A DNA stretch of 64,000 nucleotides from positions 11,900,091 to 11,964,090 of the forward strand of contig OZ024727.1 in NCBI GenBank assembly GCA_964016875.1, in the 5' to 3' direction. The notes beneath the pieces were generated by a model that saw nothing but the letters and a program-made list of their open reading frames with translations, was not told the DNA's origin and searched no databases. The position numbers were made by a program, and so were the translations under genes. Positions 34,601-46,363 of this stretch are shown one piece after another (the first letter of the stretch is position 1; each line of letters starts with the position of its first letter). Origin of the DNA: Fallopia convolvulus (lineage: Eukaryota; Streptophyta; Magnoliopsida; Caryophyllales; Polygonaceae).

Positions 34601-37600
34601 CTACCTTAATACTTTTCCTCCATATTTCTTGTCATGCCAAGCTTTGGTCTTCTCCTTGTATATGGTCGCGTTGTCATAAGCTTCTAACCGTAACTCCTCA
34701 AGCTCTTGCAATTGAAGCTTCCTCAACACACCGGCCTCATCCATCTGTAGACTACAGTTCTTCACAGCCCAATAAGCTCGGTGTTGGATTTCCACCGGAA
34801 GATGACAAGCTTTACCAAACACCAACCGAAAGGGCGACATTCCAATCGGTGTTTTGTAAGTCGTCCTTTATGCCCATAAAGCATCGTCTAAGCGAGTACT
34901 CCAATCCTTCCGGTTTTGCGACACTGTCTTCTCAAGAATGGCTTTGATCTCTCTATTAGATACCTCTGCTTGTCCATTCGTTTGTGGGTGGTAAGCCGTG
35001 GAAATCCTGTGTGTGACATGGTATTTCTTCAAGAGTGCACTCACCGTTTTGTTGCAAAAATGGGATCCCTTGTCACTAATTAAAGCTCTAGGAATCCCAA
35101 ATCTTGAGAATATGTGCACCTTCAAAAAATCTGCCACAACTCGGGAATCATCAGTCCGGGTGGCCTTCGCTTCCACCCATTTGGAAACGTAGTCCACCAC
35201 TAATAAAATATAAATATTCCCGTAAGAGCTAGGAAAGGGGCCCATGAAGTCTATACCCCAAACATCAAATACCTCACAAAAGATAATTGAAGTTTAAGGC
35301 ATTTCATCCCTTCGGGATATATTCCCGACCCTTTGGCATCGATCACAGGATTTGCAAAAAGCGTACGCATCCCGAAAGATGGTAGGCCAAAAGAATCCTG
35401 CATCCAACACTTTCCTAGCGGTTTTCCTAGCACTAAAATGCCCCCCACAAGCATAAGAATGACAAAATGACAAAACTAAGGTTACCTCATTATCCGGGAG
35501 ACAACGCCGGATTACTTGATCGGAACAATGTTTCCAAAGATATGGATCGTCCCACACATAATATCGTGCTTCACTCTTGAGTTTATCCCTTTGAGCCTTG
35601 CTAAATCTAGGAGGAAACACGCTCGAAACGAGAAAATTAACCAAATGAGCATACCAAGGTTGAAGTATACGTACCGAAAACAAAGTATCATCTGGAAATT
35701 CTTCTCGAATAGATGTGGCTTGAGCACATCGTTCCTCCTCATGGACCAAGCGACTAAGATGATCCGCTACCACGTTTTCCGCCCCCTTTTTATCTTTGAT
35801 ATCAATGTTGAATTCGCTCAACAACAAGATCCATCTAATTAACCTGGGCTTTGCCTCCTTCTTCGTTAACAAGTAACGAAGGGCTGCATGATCCGTGTAG
35901 ACAATCACCTTTGTACCTAGCAAATAAGACCGAAACTTTTCCAAAGCAAAAACCACCGCCAAGAGTTCCTTCTCGGTGGTGTAATAATTTTTCTGTGCTT
36001 CATTCAAAGTCATAGAAGCATAATGGATAACATGAGAAGCCTTACCAATCTTTTGACCCAAAACTGCTCCTACCGCATAATCGCTTGCATCACACATCAG
36101 CTCAAATGGTAGGGACCAATCTGGGGGTTGAATTATTGGTGCAGTGGTGAGGTGAGCCTTCAACTCATCAAAAGCTCTTTTACAAGCTTCATTAAAGTCA
36201 AAGGTGACATCCTTCTTGAGTAGCTCACAAAGGGGTGAAGCGATCTTGGAGAAGTCCTTAATGAACTTGGGGTAAAAACCTGCATGACCAAGAAAAGAGC
36301 GTACTTCCCTAACATTAGTAGGATAAGGCAAGGATTGAATTACTTCAACCTTTGCCTTATCAACCTCAATCCCTTTAGATGACACTATATGACCTAACAC
36401 TATGCCCTGCTCTACCATAAAATGGCATTTTTCAGAATTAAGACAAAGGTTAGTATCCTCACAACGTTTTAGCACAAGTGTCAAGTGAGTTAAACAAGAA
36501 TCAAAATCATTGCCATGCACGGTGAAATCATCCATACAGACTTCAATGAAGTTCTCAATGTATTCAGAGAATATACTGACCATACACCTTTGAAAAGTTA
36601 CGAGTGCATTACATAGACCAAATGGCATTCTTCGGTAAGCGAATGTGCCAAATAGGCAAGTAAATGTTGTCTTCTCTTGATCCTCGGGTGCAATTGCTAT
36701 CTGAAAATAACCTGAATACCCATCCAAGAAACAATAGAAGGAACGACCCGCAAGTCGCTCAAGCATTTGGTCAATAAATGGTAAAGGAAAATGGTCTTTA
36801 CGGGTTACCGTGTTGAGCTTTCGGTAATCGATGCATACACGCCACCCGGTTTGAATTCTTGTTGGAATGAGCTCACCATCTTGATTCTCCTTCACCGTGA
36901 TTCCACCTTTCTTGGGAACGACCTGAGTAGGACTTACCCATTTGCTATCTGATATAGGAAAGATCATACTTGCTCGGAGAAGTTTCAGGACCTCCTTCTT
37001 CACAACTTCCATCATAGGCGGGTTCAGCCTTCTTTGTGGTTGTCCTAAGGGCTTTGCTTCATCCTCCAATAGGATTCTATGCATACATGTAGAGGGGCTT
37101 ATTCCTCTAATGTCGGCAATAGTCCATCCTATAGCGGATTTATGCTCCTTTAAAACATCCAACAACCGGTTTTCTTGATCTTGAGTCAGCTTGTTTGAGA
37201 TTATCACCGGTAAGGTATCTCCATCACCTAGGAAAGCGTACTTGAGGTGGTCCGATAGTTGCTTAAGCTCTACCTTTGGGGCTTGCACAATAGAAGGAAC
37301 AAGCTTCTCGCTTGGCAATGTTAGTGGAATGGGCTTTAAGCCCGGTAGCAAGAGTGGTCGCTCATAGTGAGCGTTCAACTCGGCTACCATTTCTTGCATA
37401 TCATTATTCAGCATAAATTCCACTTCATCTTTATCAACCACAAAATTTTCAAGAGTAGGTTGCAATTCATCATGATCATTAATGTCAAAGAAGTCTTGAA
37501 CAAGAGTATCTAACACATCAATTGAACATAAAGAATGAACATCATAAGGAAATTTCATAGCATCATAGATATTGTATTTCACTTTTTCCCCATCAAACTC

Positions 37601-37990
37601 CATGGTTAATGAACCACTACACACATCAATTTTAGTTTTGGCTGTTTTAAGGAATGGTCTACCTAAGAGAATAGGAGTTGCATGCTTGTCATGTTCCATT
37701 TCAAGTACGTAAAAATCAGCAGGGAAAACCAACTTATCAACCATAACAAGCACATCTTCTATAATCCCCTTTGGGTAAACGTTAGACCTATCAGCCAATT
37801 GAATGACTACACTTGTTGCATGCAATGGACCCAACCCAAGAGACTCATAAATTGAATAAGGCAAAACATTGATAGAAGCACCTAAGTCTAGCATAGCCTT
37901 TTCAAATTTTGTCTCACCTATAATACAAGGGATAGTAAACATACCTGGATCTTCGCATTTTTGTGGCAATCGTCTTTGGAAGACCGCTGA
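34601..37990 (-). pseudogene. Gypsy pol: protease, RT, RNase H, integrase
   Basis: One frame runs from about 37990 to 34601 with two stops, at 35294-35292 and near 34868. The order is protease (MLDLGASINVLPYS, GRPFLKT), RT (RVCIDYRKLN, FLDGYSGYFQI, catalytic CMDDFTV), RNase H (CDASDYAVGAVLGQ, TTEKELLAV, YTDHAALRYLL), the integrase zinc finger (CHSYACGGHFSARKT, CKSCDRCQ), the first stop, and the integrase core (GIDFMGPFPSS, ISDKGSHFCN, GQAEVSNREIK), then the second stop and the C-terminal part. The DDE residues are present. Gag and pol are in different frames at about 38000. Domain order RT-RNase H-integrase defines Ty3/Gypsy. Confidence 0.9.
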
Positions 37991-38000
37991 GATTTGCTCA

Positions 38001-39416
38001 CTAACTCCGCTTGACCGTGCATAACTCCTTCAAAAACTTAGCGTAGCGAGGAATGCTCTTGATAAGCTTGAGAAGTGGAATATTCACCTCGCACTTGCTA
38101 AATGTTTCGAAGATCTCTTTGTCGTTCTTGATCTTACGGGTTTCCTTTAAGGCTTCGGGAAAAGGTGGGAGGGGTTTGAGAGCCGAGGTTGAAGGAATCG
38201 AGGAATCGCCATGAATCACCGACGGCGCGGTTTGGCCACCTGAGGGCGCGGTCGCGCTCTGGCCGGTTTTGACCGTGCTCTCGCCGCAAAGACTTGACCC
38301 GTCAGAGCGCGGTTGAAAGTCTGAGGGCGCGGTCGCGCTCTGGCTGTGTTGCCCGCGCTCGGCCTTTTGTTCCAACTCCGTTACTTCGTCTTCCTTGGTT
38401 TCTTCCTCATGCAAGGTTGGTTGCTTGTCGGCTTTGGTTTCCAACACTTTACCACTACGGAGCGATATTGCATTCACATTCTGTTTAGGATTGAGTTCCG
38501 TCTGAGAGGGCAACCTGTTGGAATCTTTAGCTTCAAGTTTGCTCATTGCCTTGGTAAGTTGGCTTATCTGATTTTCCAAGTTGGTGATGCTTGACTTGGT
38601 GTCTTGCTGAAATTGCCCCACAGATTGATGCATCAGATTCATATTTTGGGTAAGAGCACGGATCATTTGATCTGTGGATAAGGATGGGCCTTGATTCGGT
38701 GCTTGAGGCTGAGGCTGAGGTTGAGGTTGAGGTTGAAAAGGAGGTCTAAAACCTGGAGGCCCGTTTGGAGGTGCATACTGTTGATTTTGATTTCCATACC
38801 TCAAATTGTGATGATCCTTCCAACCCGGATTGTACGTGGTTGAATAAGGATCATATGCTGGCCTTCTTGGCCCATAGCCTCCAAGCACATTAACTTCCTC
38901 CTCTTGAGCATGAAGAGTAGGACAAGCATCCGTCTTATGAGTTACATCAGAGCAGAAACCGCAAGGCTTGACTTGTGGTTGTCCTTTCATCATGAATTGC
39001 CTGAACATTGTCTTCAACTCATTCACCTCTTCATGTAAAACTGTAGCATCGATAGAGTGGGCTGCCTTTGCTGAAGCTCGTTTGCTAAATTGATGTGAGC
39101 CTTCAGAAAGTTCATGAAATAGATCAAAAGCTTGATCGGGAGTCTTGTTCAGGATGTTTCCTCCACAGGCTGCATTAACGTGTCGACGTTCTTCATCCAA
39201 TAAGCCCTCATGAAGGTACATAACAAGATCCATCCGAGAATAACCATGATAGGGGCAGCTTGAGATTAGCTTTTTGAACCTCTCATAATACTCGTAAAGC
39301 GATTCGTTCGGGAGCTGTTCAATATTGCTAATGCTCTTTTTCATACTTGAGAGCTTTGTGGCTGGGAAATACTTCTAAAGAAAAGCCTTTTTCAGTTCCT
39401 CCCAAGTCTCAATACT
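38001..39416 (-). pseudogene. Gypsy gag, N-terminus missing
   Basis: The frame from 39344 holds the retrotransposon gag domain (ESLYEYYERFKKLISSC, GLLDEERRHVNAACGG, FDLFHELSEGSHQF), a zinc knuckle CGFCSDVTHKTDAC, a PQPQPQ run and NVNAISLRSGK. Upstream in the same frame are WEELKKAFL, a TAG and KYFPA, which normally lie in the middle of the gag domain; this begins within a few bases of the primer-binding site. The N-terminal part and leader are therefore deleted. Residues coded by 38224-38362 come from the GC-rich cassette. Confidence 0.82.
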
Positions 39417-39428
39417 GCAACGGCGCCA
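39417..39428 (-). other. Gypsy primer-binding site
   Basis: TGGCGCCGTTGC on the - strand, four bases after the LTR end. It matches the first 12 bases of the TGGCGCCGTTGCC site usual in Athila/Tat elements (complementary to an aspartate tRNA), then diverges. Confidence 0.8.
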
Positions 39429-39432
39429 AATT

Positions 39433-40804
39433 TGACGAGCACTTTTACGTCGTTATAAAAGCACTGATAAAGAAAATTCCTAACCTTAGCAAAGTGGAAG
39501 TAAGGGTCGAACCCACAGAGACTCGGAATATTTGTATTTAAGTAATATTACTAAATTAAAGGGGGATTTTGTGATTGTAAACTAAGATCTAAATTATTAA
39601 AACTAACTAAAACAAAGCAAGTAAATGTGATTTAAGATTCAAATATGGATAAAAGCGTCCAACTAGTTTCGTATCCATTGCATACATGAGTTTTGATCCT
39701 CGATTATCCTTATTTCAATTTCCCTTGACTAATCTATTGTGAATTTATGAATTCAAGCTTAATGTGGTTGTTAATATACACCGTCTTTAACAACCTTTTA
39801 ATCAATTAACCTAGAAAACCTTCTATGTCAAGTTCATCATGCAATTAAGTTCAAAGCACTCAATAGAAACAATAATTCATGAATTCCACCGTCTATTCAT
39901 GACGTCTTGTGATTAAATTCTCCGCCTTTGATTAACCTTATTCCACCGTCTATAATTTTAATCAAAGGATTCATCCACGAATAATCAAATTCCACCGTCT
40001 ATTTAATTATTCTAGTTGTAATTCAACGTATAAGTAGAATAGGTGGCCAATCTATTATAATCCTAAGTGAATTTGATCGATTAAGCGCGGAGAGATTCAA
40101 TCTAGTCAAAGCAAACTAAAATAATTCAAACCTCACAAACAATCATGCATACAACTTCAACTAACTAGTTGGACATGAGAAATTTAGCTAGAAATTGTCA
40201 TTGAAGAAAAATAAAACTTACAAGAGTCAAATTGATCTTCAATTGCAAACTAGGGTTTTTGTTTCCCTTCAATCTCCAAACTTAATCAAACTTAGAACAT
40301 AATAATAATAGATAGCATAAAAAATCCAAATAAATCCTAGAGAAAGTATTTATATTATGTCTAAAAATATCCAAAAAGCAATACTAAGTCGGCCCACAAG
40401 ATCTCGCAAAGCCCAAGTTGGCGTCGCCGAAACGCGCCGGAGCGCGGTTTGACACTCCCCAGAGCGCGGTCGCGCTCTGCCCGTTTTGACCGCGCTCTGG
40501 CCGTAGAAAGTTCGCCCTTCTCAGCGCAGTCTTGGCTTGGCTCCGCGGTTTGCTCCCTTCATTCTTGTCTTGTAATTCCTGCCTCGGGTCTTCACTTCAA
40601 CGCTCCCTATGCATCCCGAGGTTCCGTCCCAAGCTTGCATCCACCGTCTTCCACCTCCCGACCTACAATTATGCACAAAGACGCGTAGATTCCGAACTAA
40701 ACGAAAATAAAACCTAAACTAAAACTTAGAACGAAATCCTAGCTAAAAATGCATATAACGGGAATAAAAACATGCTCTAAAGCCTATACCTATATGCTCT
40801 ATCA
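39433..40804 (-). repeat. Gypsy 5' LTR
   Basis: 1372 bp, TGACGAGC...TCTATCA in + orientation. It pairs with 28844-30201. It contains the longer form of the GC-rich cassette at 40438-40507. Confidence 0.92.
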
Positions 40805-43800
40805 TGCTACTACACACACCATCTTGAGAAATAAAGAATACTTTACTCAATTAACTTTGCTTGAAGCAAATGTTAAAACAATATTTGCTGTGACAAAATT
40901 AATCGAAGGCTCTGGTAGAGCTTGTGTTTTGCTCCCCAAAGGAACAAAACTGATCATAAATGACGCACTATATTCAAGTAAGTCTCAAAGGAACTTACTA
41001 AGCTTTAAAGATGTGCGTCGGAATGATTTTCATGTAGAAACCATAAATGAGAGTAATAAAGAATATTTGTGCATCACAAAATAATTATGTGGCAAGAAGC
41101 AGATTTTAGAAAAACTGTCAGCCCATTCTACTGGACTTTATCACACATATATAAGTCCAATAGAAACAAATGTAATATCTTATGAGAAATTAAATGATAA
41201 AAAGATGTTTACATTATGGCATGACCGGTTGGGTCATCCGGGTAATGGAATGATGCATAAAATCGTTGAAAGTTCAACTGGGCATTCAATAAAGAAAGCT
41301 AGTGTCCTTAAATCTAGTGATTTTAACTGTAGTGGTTGTTCACTTGGTAAACTAATCACCAGACCATCCAAGAATAAAGTTGGAATTGAAAATCCAACGT
41401 TTTTAGAACGAATACAAGGTGATATTTGTGGATCGATAGTCCCACCATGTGGACCATTTCGATACTTTATGGTATTAATTGATGCATCGACAAGATGGTC
41501 ACATGTTAGCCTCTTATCAACAAGAAATACAGCTTTTGCTAAACTCCTAGCACAAATCATTCGCTTACGAGCTCAATTTCCGGATTATACAACCAAAAGA
41601 ATCCGACTTGATAATGCAGGAGAATTTACTTCCCAAACATTCAATGACTATTGTATGTCAATTGGGATTACAATTGAGCATCCGGTGGCTCATGTTCACA
41701 CACAAAATGGTCTCGCTGAATCTCTGATTAAACGATTACAATTAATATCTAGACCATTATTGATGAAGTCTAAACTGCCAACATCAGTTTGGGGACATGC
41801 TATATTACATGTCGCAGCTCTGGTCCGATTAAGACCTACTGTATATCATAAGTATTCCTCGTTACAATTAGTGACTGGTAAAGAACCAGATATATCACAT
41901 TTAAAGATATTTGGTTGTGCAGTTTATGTTCCTATTGCTCCACCACAATGCACAAAAATGGGTCCCCAAAGAAGATTGGGAATATATGTTGGTTTTGAAT
42001 CTCAATCAATTATTAAATATCTTGAACCAACTACCGGTGACCTATTTAGGGCAAGATTTGATGATTGCCATTTTAATGAAAATGAATTTCCAAATCTTGG
42101 TGGAAAAAGGCATAAAGAAATCACTTGTAATGCTTCATTGTTATCTTATCTTGATTCACGTACAAAAATATGTGAACAAGAAGTACAAAAGATTATACAT
42201 TTGCAGAGTATAGCAAATCAATTACCTGACTCATTTACACATACAAAGAAAGTGACAAAATCACATATGCCAGCTGTAAATGCCCCTGAAAGAATTGAAA
42301 TTCCTATAGGACATCTAGATAAGATTCCTGAAAATGAATTTATAGCGCGCCGAAAACGCGGTCGCCCGCCTGGATCAAAAGATCTAAAACCAAGAAAGAA
42401 TAGGCGGCTGAATAATCCAAACGAAGCCGCACCAATTTCCTATTCAGGGGGAGAACATGACAAAAATACCTCCGAAAATCTAGGAGATGTGTCAGAAATG
42501 AAAACTGTTCCGGATAAAAACAAAACGGAGAATGTTCCGGATAAAAACAAAGTGGAAACTGCTCCAGATGATGACAAAAGCATTGATAATTACGAAATTG
42601 CAGTAAATTATGTCTATTCTGGAATACAGTGGAACAGGAAAGACATTATCCTTGATGAGGTGTTCGCATACTCTGTTGCTACCGAAATAATGGTTGATGA
42701 CGATGACATTGAACCACAAACTATTGATGAGTGTCGTGCTAGACACGATTGGCCAAAATGGAAAGAGGCTATGCAGACTGAATTAAAATCGCTTGAAAAG
42801 CGTAATGTTTTTGGCCCAATAAAGCCCACACCAATGGGCGTGAAACCAGTAGGCTACAAATGGGTATTTGTACGAAAATGTAATGAGAAAAATGAAATTG
42901 TGAGATATAAGGCAAGACTTGTAGCTCAAGGTTTTTCTTAGATACCCGGGATAGATTATGAGAAAACATATTCCCCTGTAGTTGATGCAAATACATTAAG
43001 ATTTTTAATTAGCCTAACTGTTTCAGAGGAACTACAAATGCGACTTATGGATGTCGTAACTGCATATTTATATGGATCACTTGATAGTGATATTTACATG
43101 AAAGTTCCTGAAGGATTAAAACTACCTGAGGTATATAAAACAAAATCTCGGGAAATGTTTTCTATAAAATTGCAAAGATCATTATATGGTTTAAAACATT
43201 CTGGAAGGATGTGGTACAACAGGCTTAGTGAATATCTTCTTAAAGAAGGATATCAAAATGATACCGTTTGTCCATGTGTTTTCATCAAACGATCCAAAAA
43301 TGGATTCGCTATTATTGCAGTATATGTTGATGATTTAAATATTATCGGTACATCCGATGAACCTGAAAATGCTGCAAAATACTTGATGAAAGAATTTGAA
43401 ATGAAAGATCTTGGAAGAACCAAATTTTGTCTAGGTTTACAAATTGAACATTTGAAGGATGGAATTTTCATTCATTAAACAAATTACACCGAGAAAATTT
43501 TGAAAAGGTTCTACATGGACAAAGCACATCCATTGAGTTCACCCATGATAGTTCGTTCTCTTAGTATACAGGATGATCGATTCAGACCTCGAGAAGATGA
43601 TGAAGAGATTCTTGGTCCTGAAGTCCCCTACCTAAGCGCAATTGGTGCATTAATGTATCTCGCAAACAATACAAGACCGGATATTGCTTTTGATGTAAGC
43701 TTGTTATCAAGATACAACTCATCACCAACAAGATGAAATTGGAACGGAATTAAACATGTGTTTCGATACCTACGAGGTACTCTTGACCTTGGGTTATATT

Positions 43801-44336
43801 ATCATAGAAATGCAAATGCTACTCTTGTTGGATATGCAGATGTAGGATATCTATCAGATCCGCACAAAGCAAAATCTCAAAATGGTTATGTATTCACATA
43901 TGGAGATACGGCGATCTCATGGAAGTCAACAAAGCAAACACTTACCGCTACATCATCAAACCATGCAGAATTAATCGCTCTTTATGAAGCAGGAAAAGAA
44001 TGTGTCTAGTTAAGATCAATGATTGGATACATACAAAAAGAATGCAAAATAAGATCAATTGTAGGTAATCCAACCATGATATATGAAGACAATTCTGCAT
44101 GTGTTATACAAGTCAAAGGGGGCTACATCAAAGGAGATCGGACGAAGCATATTTCACCAAAATTGTTCTCAACTCATGATCTAGAGAAGGAGGGCAAGAT
44201 CGAAATCCAGCAAATCCGATCAAGTGAAAATGTTGCAGATTTGTTCACAAAATCCTTACAACCCAAGAAGTTTGAAGAACTTGTATACAAGATTGGAATG
44301 CGCAGATTTCGAGAAGTACGTTGATTTCAGGGGGAG
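40805..44336 (+). pseudogene. Copia-2 pol: protease end, integrase, RT, RNase H
   Basis: The start, just after the Gypsy LTR, reads ATTHTILRNKEYF, the region right behind the protease active site. Then come the pre-integrase LWHDRLGHPG (near 41215) and integrase with acidic residues in QGDICGS, IRLDNAGEF and GLAESLIK. A basic KRGRPPGSK stretch near 42355 sits between integrase and RT. RT has GYKWVFVRK, a TAG near 42939, MDVVTAYLYG, RSLYGLKHSGRMWY, the catalytic YVDDLNII near 43324, and stops near 43476 and 43732. RNase H (WKSTKQTLTATSSNHAE, YEDNSACV, RTKHISPK) ends near 44324. Confidence 0.88.
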
Positions 44337-45300
44337 AATTATACGCATTGCATTCTTTTTCCCTTCGTTCAGGCTTTTTCCCAATGGGTTTTACCTGACA
44401 AGGTTTTTAATGAGGCAATACTATGAAAGCGTATAAGATAAAATGTACTCTTTTTCCTTGTGCTATGGTTTTTATCCCACTAGGTTTTTCCTAGCCACGT
44501 TTTTAACGAGGCAGCATATACATAACCCCAAAATGAAAAGATGGATATTCAAGGGGGATTGTTAAGAGATAATTAATTAAGAGTGAATTATCCATCCATT
44601 TTGTATTACTAGCAGGGAGTCGCGCTTTGCGCGGCGATTATCAAACGGAGCCTTCATTTTAAATTGTAACACGCAGTCCATAATATATATTGGATTAGTC
44701 TATAATCCTCACTTCTGCACATATTTGTCTATACTGTGAAGCTTACTATAATCATTATCATCAAATTTTATACTCGGTACACAAAAGTTAGAAGACACAA
44801 TACCAACTCAATATTCTATGATTCGATACAAATAAAAAGCTAGCAAATTGTAAACATCAGGTGTCTTGAGCTCAAACATTGAACTGCCAATAAAAAGGTT
44901 TACATAAACCAGTATCATACAATGAAAATGGGCCACCACTACACTTGCATCCTCATGTGAGAAAAGGCACTCTACTTGCTCTGTAAAGCCCCCAATAAGC
45001 TGAACAAGACACAGTCGTATTAACATAACAGTATAACAAGCTGAACAAGCTATTGCAAAGCCCCCAATTCGAAGAAGCTCTACTCACAAGCTACTAAGCT
45101 GAGCAATTGAAGCGTATGAGTCTACAAAATTGTACACCCTAGTGAGCAGAATTGTAGGTGTATCCAAGTGATTCCTAATAAGACTTCTTTGCATTAGCCA
45201 AGCAGTCTTGGAACATCTTCCATTCGCTTCTACACCTATCCCTTACCTGACAAAAGTAACGGGTTTAAGAAATCAAATTAATTGGACATATTTTGCATAT

Positions 45301-45327
45301 ATAGGAGATAGGCCGCGCGTTGCGCGG
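45301..45327 (-). other. Inner Helitron 3' terminus, CTRR lost
   Basis: The hairpin ccgcgc-gtt-gcgcgg at 45313-45327 and its downstream sequence (ggtgattat, aagatggagacttcat) match the outer terminus (ggcgattat, caaacggagccttcat). At the spot where the outer end has ctag, the same 8 bases from the hairpin, the inner one has atag (45301-45304), so on the - strand CTAG has become CTAT. Confidence 0.75.
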
Positions 45328-45470
45328 TGATTATAAGATGGAGACTTCATTAGTGTAGAGATCGATATGGAAATGACATTTTCGTAAATTTATTTAAAGG
45401 GCCATGGTTTTTTTGGTATTACTTTACTTGACTTCACGACATCCAATGTCTTAAAACTTGTTTTATTACA

Positions 45471-46116
45471 TATACGAGCTTTCTTCACAACTGAGAAACA
45501 AACTTTCCGAGCTTGCTTACGAGCGAAGTAACTTGGACACGTTTTTCGAGACATGTCAAAATTACCCGTTCACATCCAAATATCACATAAGTCGATCACG
45601 CTTTTCCAAGAATATATATCCCGAGATTACTTAAGAGCTAAGCAATACGACACGAATTTCAAGGAATATGTATACGAGCTTTCTTCACAACTAAGAAACA
45701 ACCCGAGCTTGCTTACGAGCGAAGTAACTTGGACACGTTTTTCGAGACATGTCAAAATTACCCGTTCACATCCAAATATCACATAAGTCGATCACGCTTT
45801 TCCAAGAATTATATCCCGAGATTACTTAAGAGCTAAGCAATACGACACGAATTTCAAGGAATATTAACCCGATATTACTTAAGAGCTAAGCAATACGACA
45901 CGAATTTCAAGGAATATCCATACGAGTTTTCTTCACAACTAAGAAACAACCCGAGCTTGCTTACGAGCGAAGTAACTTGGACACGTTTTTCGAGACATGT
46001 CAAAATTACCCGTTCACATCCAAATATCACATAAGTCGATCACGCTTTTCCAAGAATATATATCCCGAGATTACTTAAGAGCTAAGCAATACGACACTAA
46101 TTTCAAGGAATATTAA
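45471..46116. repeat. Tandem repeat of about 200 bp, three copies, in the Helitron
   Basis: Copies start at tatacgagctttcttcacaa (45471), again at 45671, and at a variant near 45919. The middle copy is 248 bp because a segment of about 50 bp (acttaagagctaagcaatac...) is repeated in it. Each contains aacttggacacgtttttcg. No protein is coded. Confidence 0.88.
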
Positions 46117-46354
46117 AATAACAAAATTTATTTGAGGGATGAATTAATAACAGCCGCACGATACTTTTAGCTAAACTTATATAACAATTAACGGATGGGA
46201 TTTAATCTACTACCGGTGCTTTTATAGTAGTGTTGATACTTGTTTTATACTTGGTAGGCTTTGGTTTATACGGATTGTAAGCATACGGCTGGCGGCCCTT
46301 ACGGCCTTCTATCCTCTTAGATGCATACGGCAAGATTAAGCCAAACCTTTAGCC

Positions 46355-46363
46355 CTATAAATA
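46355..46363 (+). promoter_or_regulatory. TATA box of the Copia-2 3' LTR facing the PRP4 kinase gene
   Basis: ctataaata lies in the LTR at the same place as in the 5' LTR. Transcription from it would start about 30 bp further on, near 46390, and run into the PRP4 kinase gene, whose ATG is 288 bp after the box. Whether it is used is unknown. Confidence 0.55.

Larger units (their letters stand above)
28844..40804 (-). mobile_element. Athila-like Ty3/Gypsy retrotransposon, about 12 kb
   Basis: LTRs lie at 28844-30201 (3') and 39433-40804 (5', - strand). In - strand order the element has a primer-binding site, gag, pol (protease, RT, RNase H, integrase) and a third ORF of the Athila ORF1 type downstream of pol. 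LTR identity is above 99% by eye apart from two indels, so this is the youngest large insertion here. It splits Copia-2 between gag and pol. I could not find a target-site duplication: 40805-40809 is tgcta, and the left flank does not match. Confidence 0.9.
44609..46236 (-). mobile_element. Non-autonomous Helitron, 1628 bp
   Basis: Read on the - strand it starts TCAACACTACTATAAAAGC at 46236 and ends CTAG at 44609. Eight bases before CTAG is a hairpin with arms cgcgc/gcgcg and a 3-base loop (44621-44633). It lies between A (44608) and T (46237) without a target duplication; the intact 5' LTR shows the empty site gtattatacttg. All of these are Helitron hallmarks. It codes for no Rep/helicase. 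Inside are a second, inner terminus at 45301-45327 and a roughly 200-bp tandem repeat. Confidence 0.85.

Noticed and set aside
45471..46116. Regular repeats considered as a CRISPR array
   Set aside because: Units are about 200 bp, whole units repeat without unique spacers, and the genome is a plant.
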